A stretch of DNA of 64,000 nucleotides. It comes from an uncultured Duncaniella sp. (GTDB taxonomy: Bacteria > Bacteroidota > Bacteroidia > Bacteroidales > Muribaculaceae). The stretch is from the NCBI GenBank assembly GCA_910577335.1, contig CAJTMJ010000005.1, forward strand, positions 1 through 64,000. Reading direction: 5' to 3'. Within the stretch, counting starts at the first letter, position 1, and every line of letters starts with the position of its first letter. A program made the position numbers and the translations under genes. Shown piece after piece: positions 8,915 to 15,824 of this stretch. The notes below the pieces were generated by a model. It was not told the origin of the DNA. It saw only the letters and a list, made by a program, of their open reading frames with translations, and made no database searches.

Positions 8915-9799
8915 TTAAAAAAACTTTGTCTCCTCGCCAAGTATATCGGAAAGAAGATTATTGGCAAGGCGAGAAGCTCCGATACGGAAATATTCATTGG
9001 TAGAAACCCATTTTTCACCGAGGATTTCCTTGACAAGAGTGTAATACTTCAACGCCTCTTCGGTGGTTGAGACACCGCCTGCAACTTTAAAGCCTACAAT
9101 TCTCTCAGTCTTTTCGTAATACTCTTTAATACATTGACACATCACGTATGCAGCTTCGAGCGATGCACCGGGGTATTCTTTTCCGGTTGAGGTCTTAAGG
9201 AAGTCTGCACCGGAGTAGAGCGAGAGCACTGATGCGTTACGTATATTCTCAGCAGTCTTAAGGGCGCCTGTCTCAAGTATCACCTTCATGATGCTGTCAC
9301 GGCATGAATGTTTCATCTCTGAAATCTGGTCGCACACCTCTTCATAATCATGATCGAAGAAGTCACCCAAGCCAAACACTATGTCTATCTCATCAGCACC
9401 AGCCTCAACAGCAAGCCCTATTTCGGCAATCTTAACCTCGATGAAGCTCTGGGCAGAAGGGAAACATCCGGCAACTGAGGCGATATCCACATCGCTACAT
9501 TCGAGCACAGTGCGCACGATAGGAACAAAGTTAGGATATACGCAGATAGCAGCAACATTAGGCAGATCGCCATGCTCCTGTTCGAAAGCATTGACACGCT
9601 CCACAAAGTCAGCCACAGAACGCTGAGAGTCAGTAGACTTCAAAGTTGTGAGGTCGATGGAGTTGAACATCTGCTTCAACACCTCCGGCTTACGGTTTTC
9701 CTCAAGATGTTTTTCAAGTATCTCCTGAACTTTTGCTGCAACCACAGCGTCATCGGTAGTGACATGGCTGTCGGCTATTGCTTGCTGATATTTATCCAT
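8915..9799 (-). CDS. deoC: Deoxyribose-phosphate aldolase (DeoC)
   Basis: Cleaves 2-deoxyribose 5-phosphate to acetaldehyde and glyceraldehyde 3-phosphate in deoxynucleoside salvage. The 294-residue protein shows the class I aldolase motifs: EIDIVFGLGDF (near 138), ADFLKTSTGKEYPGA, whose first lysine is the Schiff-base residue, and VGFKVAGGVST, with the second active-site lysine. It is longer than the roughly 220-residue bacterial form and resembles the longer class common in Bacteroidetes. It follows mazG by 73 bases in the order dtd - mazG - deoC. Confidence 0.95.
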   Translation of the reverse strand: MDKYQQAIADSHVTTDDAVVAAKVQEILEKHLEENRKPEVLKQMFNSIDLTTLKSTDSQRSVADFVERVNAFEQEHGDLPNVAAICVYPNFVPIVRTVLECSDVDIASVAGCFPSAQSFIEVKIAEIGLAVEAGADEIDIVFGLGDFFDHDYEEVCDQISEMKHSCRDSIMKVILETGALKTAENIRNASVLSLYSGADFLKTSTGKEYPGASLEAAYVMCQCIKEYYEKTERIVGFKVAGGVSTTEEALKYYTLVKEILGEKWVSTNEYFRIGASRLANNLLSDILGEETKFF

Positions 9800-9853
9800 A
9801 GCGATTAGTATTTTTTAGAGTTATTATTAGAATTAATGAGAGAAGAGAGTTAA

Positions 9854-9879
9854 AATTGTCAATTGTCAATTGTCAATTG
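9854..9879. repeat. 7-bp tandem repeat (AATTGTC) at the mazG 3' end
   Basis: AATTGTC is repeated 3.7 times without interruption. The mazG stop codon (TGA on the minus strand at 9873-9875) is inside the array. The same unit recurs at 48229-48247, where it supplies the gpmI stop codon. Confidence 0.85.
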
Positions 9880-10211
9880 AACCTCCCCTTGTCTCTTGCC
9901 GTTTTCTTTTCAATATTTCGGCGGAAAGCCTCGGTGAGATCCACCCCGGTCTGATTGGCTATAGCCGTCAGAACCCAAAGCAGGTCGGCAAGTTCATCGG
10001 AAAGGTCGCCCATGTCGCCCGGTTTTGCAACCTGATCGCCATATTTACGAGCCATTATCCTCGCCACCTCACCGGTTTCCTCGGCAAGTATCGCCATATT
10101 GGTCAGCGGGGAGAAATATTTCACCCCCACCGTAGTGATCCATTCATCTACCGCAGCCTGAAGCTGGCGCAGAGACAACGAATCGTCGGGAGTTGGCTTT
10201 ATGTTATTCAT
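9873..10211 (-). CDS. MazG-like nucleotide pyrophosphohydrolase
   Basis: Small all-alpha NTP pyrophosphatase, probably clearing non-canonical nucleotides. The 112-residue protein has the MazG metal-binding signature: AEETGEVAR near residue 44 and DELADLLW near 76. It lies 49 bases after dtd and 73 before deoC, an order often seen in Bacteroidetes that groups clean-up and salvage functions. Its last codon and stop (Asn, TGA) are part of the 7-bp tandem repeat at 9854-9879, which may have replaced an earlier 3' end. The precise substrate is not visible from sequence. Confidence 0.9.
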   Translation of the reverse strand: MNNIKPTPDDSLSLRQLQAAVDEWITTVGVKYFSPLTNMAILAEETGEVARIMARKYGDQVAKPGDMGDLSDELADLLWVLTAIANQTGVDLTEAFRRNIEKKTARDKGRFN

Positions 10212-10260
10212 CGTAACTATGTTTTTATATTAATTAATATTCCTGATATTCAAACCTCTG

Positions 10261-10713
10261 TTATTCACGAAGTTTTGAATCTATAACAATTGTGACGGGA
10301 CCATCGTTCACAAGCTCCACCTGCATGTCGGCGCCAAAGACACCCCTTTTGACAGGTTTATTGATAAGTGCCGCACATTCATCGCAATACAGTTCATAAA
10401 GAGGTATGGCGAGGTCGTGACCGGCAGCATGTATGTAGCTCGGGCGATTCCCTTTGCGGGTTGAAGCATTGAGCGTAAACTGGCTGACGGCAAGAATCTC
10501 GCCGCCTGCGTCAATAACCGAACGGTTCATCACTCCCGCTTCATCGGGGAATATCCGCATGGCCGCAGTCTTAGCCGCAAGCCAGCGGGCATCATCGGGT
10601 GTGTCACCCACGGCAACTCCCACGAGCACCATAAGCCCGTGTCCTATCTCACTATGTAATGTCCCCTCTATAGAGACACTTGAGTGTGTCACTCGTTGTA
10701 TCACAAGTCGCAT
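10261..10713 (-). CDS. dtd: D-aminoacyl-tRNA deacylase (Dtd)
   Basis: Removes D-amino acids (and glycine from mischarged tRNA-Ala) from tRNA. The 150-residue protein is the family's normal length and shows MRLVIQRVTHSSVSIEG at the start. The active-site stretch SQFTLNASTRKGNRPSYIHA (near 80-100) and the late loop VNDGPVTIVIDS are also present; the cross-subunit GP motif is in the latter. The ATG at 10713 is preferred over a TTG three codons upstream. A promoter box ends only 6 bases before this ATG, so the transcript may be nearly leaderless. First gene of the dtd-mazG-deoC group. Confidence 0.95.
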   Translation of the reverse strand: MRLVIQRVTHSSVSIEGTLHSEIGHGLMVLVGVAVGDTPDDARWLAAKTAAMRIFPDEAGVMNRSVIDAGGEILAVSQFTLNASTRKGNRPSYIHAAGHDLAIPLYELYCDECAALINKPVKRGVFGADMQVELVNDGPVTIVIDSKLRE

Positions 10714-10719
10714 AGACTG

Positions 10720-10727
10720 CAAATATA
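10720..10727 (-). promoter_or_regulatory. -7 promoter box of dtd
   Basis: TATATTTG on the minus strand matches the Bacteroidetes -7 consensus TAnnTTTG and ends 6 bases before the dtd ATG. No well-spaced -33 TTG was found. Confidence 0.6.
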
Positions 10728-10823
10728 GTAATTTATTCCCACAACAGTGATAATTATTTTTAAAATATTGCCCTTTTTATCCGTGATCTTATTCACCATA
10801 ACTGCAACCTATATTAATTTCAA

Positions 10824-10857
10824 AAGGCTGCAATCCCCGACGAGGAATTGCAGCCTT
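10824..10857 (-). terminator. Terminator after the LruC lipoprotein gene
   Basis: An 11-bp perfect inverted repeat (AAGGCTGCAAT at 10824-10834, complement at 10847-10857) with a short GC-containing loop, 27 bases past the stop codon at 10884. T-rich sequence follows on the minus strand. Confidence 0.7.
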
Positions 10858-10883
10858 GATATTCAGAAGATACGTATATAATG

Positions 10884-12944
10884 TTATTGTGCTATATCAG
10901 TGCGTTTCCATACCAATGACGGGGCAGTTACATTCTTATGCCAATCGGTGTTATCTTCATGATTTTTTGTCCAATTTGCGAATTCAGCATACGCATCACT
11001 TATGTGAGTACGCTCAATGGGCCATTGCCATGAAATGGGAAGGCACATCATTTGCGGAGCTTCACTACCTCCCTCCGACAAATTAGGGGGAGCAATTTCG
11101 GTCACTTCACTGTTATCCTTTTTAACCACTCTCACTGAGAATCCGCCCATATTCGTACCATTTATTTCCTGCAAACATGATAGGGTGAATGTGTCATCTA
11201 CTTGCAATTCGTATGATTTGCCGGTTGATCTAACCCCCTGCGCATTTATAACCACATTGCTTGGATGGTTACCTTCAAACCATGAATGGAATTCACCCTC
11301 ATTGGTTACATCGGGGACAATATCCACACCCTTATAACGAACATATACCGGCAGAGTGCCACCCGATGCCAAAGCACGCACTGTGACATACTTTTTACCA
11401 TCAGCCTTTGTTACCGGATTAGATACACCAAACACTACGTCATTGAAGTCAAAGTCATCAGTAGCCCCTAAATCCTCAACAGCTATAATCCATTCGTATG
11501 GGGTATCGGGAATCTCCGGCTCCTCAGGATCAATAACAGGCGTATCATCCACACCAAGAACACCCGAAAGATAAAACACCATATCGTTTAGATCGAAATC
11601 CGAGGCAAAATCGTTATTATTATACCAATCCTCAAAGCAAAGACGAATCATACCATCCTCACGCGTAAAAGATGCAGCATGTATCGCATTCCTTGGATTA
11701 ACACTATTAACTCCTAAATATTCAGAATTATTAGTATCTGCTTCATCCTTTTTAGTTACAACATCCTCAAATCCCGGTTTTGGTGCCCACAAATAATCAG
11801 TATTAAGGGCTGATTCAGAAAAGAAATATGTATGATTAGGATCAATACCCCACGATGGATCACCTTCTTTTGATGCTAATTTTATATACATCCCAAACTT
11901 TTGACCTTTAGGAATATCAACTTTAATTCCTTGAAATGCTAACTCAACAGCATCTACAGGAATAGATTCTGAACCATTCTCACCATATACTGTGCCATAT
12001 TCTTTGTAGGACCCAGTTATTTTTACCTCTTGATCACTGATTATATCATGTTTAAAATCCGTAAATATCTTAAAATTATTGCTTCCAAACCACAATTTAC
12101 CATTTCGGATTAACATACGAACATAATCCCAATCATCTTCAGTGAAGTCCGCAAATTTAGTAGCCTTCGAAGGCACCACTATCGTCCCATTTTCTAATTG
12201 CCAGCTATAAAGCGAAACTTCACCTTCTTTAGGATTTTCTTCTTTTGTATAAGTCATAAGTTTTCCATCCCCAAGTTTGAAAAAATCTTGTGTGACTATT
12301 TTTCCATCCTCATTATAATGATAAATACCTATTATGTTACTCAAATAACGACTAGTATTAAAATACGCTGGGTAGATGTAAAATGGTCCTTTTGATATGA
12401 ACATGAAATCCTCCGTTACCGCCCCAACATTATAATCACCCTCTGGCAATTTTTCCCGATAACGAAGTACTTCTTCTGGAGTTCTGAAAATTCTATTTTC
12501 TGATATGGAAACATTAAAATAGCCATCTTCGTCTTGATGTTCCCATACGATTCTCGATGCTCGTCCTAAATTCACCTTAGCTCCGGAGGTTGTTACTACA
12601 TCCTTACCATTAGCTCTAAGGATAAGCGAGGTAACACCTTTGGGGACATCCACGCTAAGCTCTTTTGCGCCATTGACAGCGAGGAAAGTTCCGAAAAGAT
12701 AACGTTTGCCATTAACGTTTGCATAAATTTTTATGTCGGTGGGTGAAGGTGTTGTGACAGTCACTGACGCTTTGTTAGAATAATTCCAATCATTAGACCT
12801 GTCAAACACTCCGAAATTTTTGATAAATTCACGATTGTAAAGCTCTGTTTTCGAAGGCATAATCGGATCAGTGGCGCAGGAAGACGTTATAGTCATACCC
12901 ACACACATAAGCAGCAAACCTGCGAATGTTAGTTTCGAGTGCAT
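10884..12944 (-). CDS. LruC-domain (DUF4842-type) lipoprotein
   Basis: A 686-residue surface or periplasmic lipoprotein of unknown role. It has a signal peptide with an atypical lipobox (TITSSC, cysteine near 23). Its C-terminal third has two repeats of an acidic calcium-binding-like motif, DFDLNDMVF (near 451) and DFDFNDVVF (near 498), each after an I/V-x-x-ED/F stretch. The last 70 residues have the LruC-type ending (PIERTHISDAYAEF, then W residues). LruC proteins are leptospiral outer-membrane lipoproteins; in Bacteroidales they are usually orphan surface proteins. The middle (about 11650-12560) is clearly more AT-rich than the neighbouring genes, suggesting faster evolution or transfer. 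Its own promoter lies at 13051-13081. Confidence 0.8.
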   Translation of the reverse strand: MHSKLTFAGLLLMCVGMTITSSCATDPIMPSKTELYNREFIKNFGVFDRSNDWNYSNKASVTVTTPSPTDIKIYANVNGKRYLFGTFLAVNGAKELSVDVPKGVTSLILRANGKDVVTTSGAKVNLGRASRIVWEHQDEDGYFNVSISENRIFRTPEEVLRYREKLPEGDYNVGAVTEDFMFISKGPFYIYPAYFNTSRYLSNIIGIYHYNEDGKIVTQDFFKLGDGKLMTYTKEENPKEGEVSLYSWQLENGTIVVPSKATKFADFTEDDWDYVRMLIRNGKLWFGSNNFKIFTDFKHDIISDQEVKITGSYKEYGTVYGENGSESIPVDAVELAFQGIKVDIPKGQKFGMYIKLASKEGDPSWGIDPNHTYFFSESALNTDYLWAPKPGFEDVVTKKDEADTNNSEYLGVNSVNPRNAIHAASFTREDGMIRLCFEDWYNNNDFASDFDLNDMVFYLSGVLGVDDTPVIDPEEPEIPDTPYEWIIAVEDLGATDDFDFNDVVFGVSNPVTKADGKKYVTVRALASGGTLPVYVRYKGVDIVPDVTNEGEFHSWFEGNHPSNVVINAQGVRSTGKSYELQVDDTFTLSCLQEINGTNMGGFSVRVVKKDNSEVTEIAPPNLSEGGSEAPQMMCLPISWQWPIERTHISDAYAEFANWTKNHEDNTDWHKNVTAPSLVWKRTDIAQ

Positions 12945-13050
12945 AATTGCAAGAATTTAAAGTTAGGATTACTTATGTGAAAAGTAATTGGTAATTAGGA
13001 TATAAAATATGGTTCGAAGAGTCGATTATTGTATGTATCGGCTTGGGCGA

Positions 13051-13081
13051 CAAAGTTAACAATATTAATGAAATAGAGCAA
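13051..13081 (-). promoter_or_regulatory. Promoter of the LruC lipoprotein gene
   Basis: On the minus strand, TTG (13079-13081), a 20-base spacer and TAACTTTG (13051-13058) match the Bacteroidetes -33/-7 consensus. The leader would be about 100 bases. Confidence 0.75.
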
Positions 13082-13162
13082 CAACATTAACTTAAGTTAA
13101 CATTGCATAATTGACTAATTACCCTCTATGTCCCTAAAATCTGTAACGCTAAACTGAAAAAA

Positions 13163-14626
13163 TTATTCCGTCAGGTCCTTCACGATAGGTATATGCCTCC
13201 CTTCGGGTATAGATGTCATATCAGGCGTCAGATAGTCGCGCCGGGCATCAAAAGCTATAAGCACGAGGTCGGAATCCGCATCGGGATTATATTTGTAAAT
13301 CTTATTCCCCGTAGTCCCTAAATATTTCAGCGAGCCGGTAGACGGATCCATTACCCACAATTTCTTTTTATTGCCGGAGATGCGGCTAAGATCAAGCTCC
13401 ATATCACGCCCGGTGTGGTTATACACCATAAGATAGTCAGCGCCGCGGGTGGCAAGCAATCGGTCATATCGTATTCCGTTATTCCTTACAATCAGGCTGT
13501 CAGCCACACGTTCGGTATACGGGAACGCAAGCATCAGATGCTTAAGATGTTTCATTTGATTGCGTCCGGGATCATCAAGCGCCCTGTACCACGGTTTCTT
13601 TTCGCCGTCGGCAAAGTAAGCACCCGGAATCCCCGGACGGACGAATTGCATTATGGCATTATGTCCGTAGGTATGACCGCATGAACCGGCAAACACCGAC
13701 CAATAGGCATAACGGCGCACATCCTTATCATTCCAAAGCGGTTCCTCAGCCGAATGAAGCCCCTGCGGTATATCCTCATAGCTCGGTTCGCCGTCAAGCA
13801 CGGGCTTCAATGGTGAATACACCTGTGCCGAATCGACATACATCCATGAGTCCTCCTCAGTGCCATCGGGGATAGGATAATCCTTGTTACCCATGCGTTG
13901 ACCGTAACGCCGGTGTCCGCTCTGAAACATATTGAAGTCCAGCCAGTCACGGTCATTAAACCAACGAGCCGAGGTGGTACGGCCTCTCGGATGGAAAGTC
14001 ATCAGATGTTTCGGGTCAATCTCCCGTATGGTCTTCGCAAGTGTTTCCCATACCTCAGTCTTTATATTACACTGAATATCACCACCTATAATCCATATAA
14101 TATTTTTCCTATCGCCATACCGGTCAGCAAGAAACCTACCGTAGGCCTGCGCCTGTTCCTCGTTCATCAGTCCAGCTTTCACCAAACCTCCCCATATACA
14201 CACCATTCCAATGTATAACCCTTGGCTCTCAGCCACATCCACTATATAGTCAAGGTGCTCCCAATAACCATATTCTCCCGGCATACTCGCCTTTGACATA
14301 TCCCAGCCAAACGGATGTGACATTTTGCCGTAGGTGTTCACCGCCGGAACGCCATTAATCACCTGAACCTGAACCACGTTGTAGCCAGCATCGGCAGTTT
14401 TCCGCAGATAAAACGCAGCCTCATCCCTGTCAAGGCGTTCGGGCAGAAGCCATCCGGTATCGCCGAGCCAAAAGAATGGGGTGCCATCCTTATGAACTAA
14501 ATACTTGTTATTTTCCGAAACCTTCAACGCCCCGTGAGCCCACGGCTTCTCTACGGCATGTGCAACAGAGGTCAACCCAATCACGGTCAACGCCAAAGTA
14601 AATATTTTCAGGATTAAGTTTTTCAT
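13163..14626 (-). CDS. Secreted GH140-like (DUF4038) glycoside hydrolase
   Basis: Apiosidase-like (beta/alpha)8 enzyme of the DUF4038/GH140 type. The founding Bacteroides enzyme removes apiose from pectic rhamnogalacturonan II; the substrate here is inferred only. The protein (487 aa) has a signal peptide (MKNLILKIFTLALTVIGLTS...A), an N-terminal WLGDTGW motif, WIIGGDIQ (near residue 180, candidate catalytic Asp) and LDGEPSYED (near 277, candidate catalytic Glu). A C-terminal beta domain follows, of the collagen-binding-like kind often attached to these enzymes. The start at 14626 is chosen by the signal peptide; the frame runs on to 14725 through a promoter and a terminator. Confidence 0.9.
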   Translation of the reverse strand: MKNLILKIFTLALTVIGLTSVAHAVEKPWAHGALKVSENNKYLVHKDGTPFFWLGDTGWLLPERLDRDEAAFYLRKTADAGYNVVQVQVINGVPAVNTYGKMSHPFGWDMSKASMPGEYGYWEHLDYIVDVAESQGLYIGMVCIWGGLVKAGLMNEEQAQAYGRFLADRYGDRKNIIWIIGGDIQCNIKTEVWETLAKTIREIDPKHLMTFHPRGRTTSARWFNDRDWLDFNMFQSGHRRYGQRMGNKDYPIPDGTEEDSWMYVDSAQVYSPLKPVLDGEPSYEDIPQGLHSAEEPLWNDKDVRRYAYWSVFAGSCGHTYGHNAIMQFVRPGIPGAYFADGEKKPWYRALDDPGRNQMKHLKHLMLAFPYTERVADSLIVRNNGIRYDRLLATRGADYLMVYNHTGRDMELDLSRISGNKKKLWVMDPSTGSLKYLGTTGNKIYKYNPDADSDLVLIAFDARRDYLTPDMTSIPEGRHIPIVKDLTE

Positions 14627-14665
14627 TTTTTCAGAAGTGGTTAATGACTGGTGTGCAATATTTCG

Positions 14666-14696
14666 CAAAGTTACGAAATCGGACAAAAAATAACAA
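14666..14696 (-). promoter_or_regulatory. Promoter of the GH140-like gene
   Basis: On the minus strand, TTG (14694-14696), a 20-base spacer and TAACTTTG (14666-14673) fit the consensus exactly, giving a leader of about 35 bases. The -33 region overlaps the T-tract of the terminator of the upstream OmpA gene. Confidence 0.8.
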
Positions 14697-14730
14697 CCCC
14701 CTTGAAGGCTCCATTGTACCTTCAAGGGGG
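14697..14730 (-). terminator. Terminator after the OmpA-like lipoprotein gene
   Basis: A perfect 12-bp stem (CCCCCTTGAAGG at 14697-14708, complement at 14719-14730), a 10-nt loop, and a T-rich tail (TGTTATTTTTTG) on the minus strand. This is a classic intrinsic terminator placed 26 bases after the stop codon. Confidence 0.9.
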
Positions 14731-14756
14731 AAGAGATTGATGATTATAATTAATAG

Positions 14757-15458
14757 CTACTTAAGCGTACCGTTATTAGCCGCATCGATCATTTCCTGAT
14801 TTGCGGTGATGTAAATTTCCACACGGCGATTCTGGGCACGTCCTTCAGGAGTATTGTTGGAAGCAACATAGTCCTGCATAGGGAGTCCTTCAGCCGACAG
14901 ACGAGTAGCTGACACGCCGCTGTTTAGCAAATAGTTGCGCACAGCATCAGCACGTCCGGTAGCCACACGTTCATTAACTGCCATAGTACCGGTATCATCG
15001 GTATAGCCATATATCTGAACATTGGTCTGAGGATTGTTAATCAATGAAGCAGCAAACTTACTCAAATCGTTCTTAGCGCCTGCGCTAAGAGTTGTGCCAT
15101 TGGTCGGGAACAAAATACCTCCGTTGAAAGTGACCTTGATAGCCTGCAAGCCGTTGTTGTCAGTCACCTTCTCTACCTCAGCCTGTTTCTTCAGTTCTTC
15201 CTGAAGTTCAGCCTGCTGTTTATCCATCTTCTTACCGATAAGAACACCGGCTCCGGTACCTACAGCAGCACCGATTGCAGTACCGATAGCAGCACCCTTG
15301 CCACCACCGATCAATGCGCCAAGTCCGGCTCCGAGAGCTGCACCGCCACCACCGCCGATGGCCGCACCCTTACCGGTATTTGTCATGGAAGAACATCCCG
15401 TCGTGAAGAGCACGCACAATGCAAGTGCGGGCACTCCCAATACTTTCAATAGTTTCAT
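14757..15458 (-). CDS. OmpA-family lipoprotein with glycine zipper
   Basis: A 233-residue outer-membrane lipoprotein that probably anchors the outer membrane to peptidoglycan, like E. coli YiaD. It has a signal peptide with lipobox FTTGC (Cys 22) and a glycine-zipper region (residues 28-75, repeated GAAIG/GAALGAG). A short helix of Lys/Gln/Glu follows (78-98), then an OmpA C-terminal domain (about 105-225) with IYGYTDDTG, VATGRADAVRNYL and GRAQNRRVEI, the peptidoglycan-binding signature. It appears monocistronic, with its own terminator and a -7 box upstream. Confidence 0.93.
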   Translation of the reverse strand: MKLLKVLGVPALALCVLFTTGCSSMTNTGKGAAIGGGGGAALGAGLGALIGGGKGAAIGTAIGAAVGTGAGVLIGKKMDKQQAELQEELKKQAEVEKVTDNNGLQAIKVTFNGGILFPTNGTTLSAGAKNDLSKFAASLINNPQTNVQIYGYTDDTGTMAVNERVATGRADAVRNYLLNSGVSATRLSAEGLPMQDYVASNNTPEGRAQNRRVEIYITANQEMIDAANNGTLK

Positions 15459-15824
15459 TTTAGTAAATATTTAGTTAATATGTTAATTCGCATTGCAAAT
15501 GTACGGAAATTCCTCTGAACTCCATAATTTACACCGATGTTTAATCAGATTTTTGACGGTAATTGCTGAATATACCCCTTGGAATTAATACATCGTCATA
15601 GTTATTACATAAATCGTAAAAAAATTGTTTACTCCCCCGCCTCCTTTTAACTCAACTTAAGACCCATGCTGTTATAATAGCTTAAAAGTTGACTTTTCGG
15701 GATTTTTATTATAACTTTGTAGGGTACAATAGTAGAAAGCGATAAAATAGCGATAAATAGGTACAATATAATAAGAGGTTATTAAACAACCTCTAAATTC
15801 ATCTCTTAAATCTAAATTGCAAAT
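15459..15824. promoter_or_regulatory. Divergent intergenic region with promoters both ways
   Basis: This 366-bp gene-free stretch separates the divergent OmpA and GH127/GH146 genes. On the minus strand a TACATTTG box (15496-15503) could serve the OmpA gene. On the plus strand TTG (15689-15691), a 20-base spacer and TAACTTTG (15712-15719) form a full consensus promoter, giving a leader of about 100 bases for the GH gene. No ORF, tRNA or repeat was seen. Confidence 0.65.
15689..15719 (+). promoter_or_regulatory. Promoter of the GH127/GH146 gene
   Basis: TTG at 15689-15691, 20 bases, TAACTTTG at 15712-15719: an exact fit to the Bacteroidetes promoter. Confidence 0.8.

Noticed and set aside
14627..14725. 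N-terminal extension of the GH140-like enzyme
   Set aside because: The extra codons cover a consensus promoter and the upstream terminator; the signal peptide starts at 14626.
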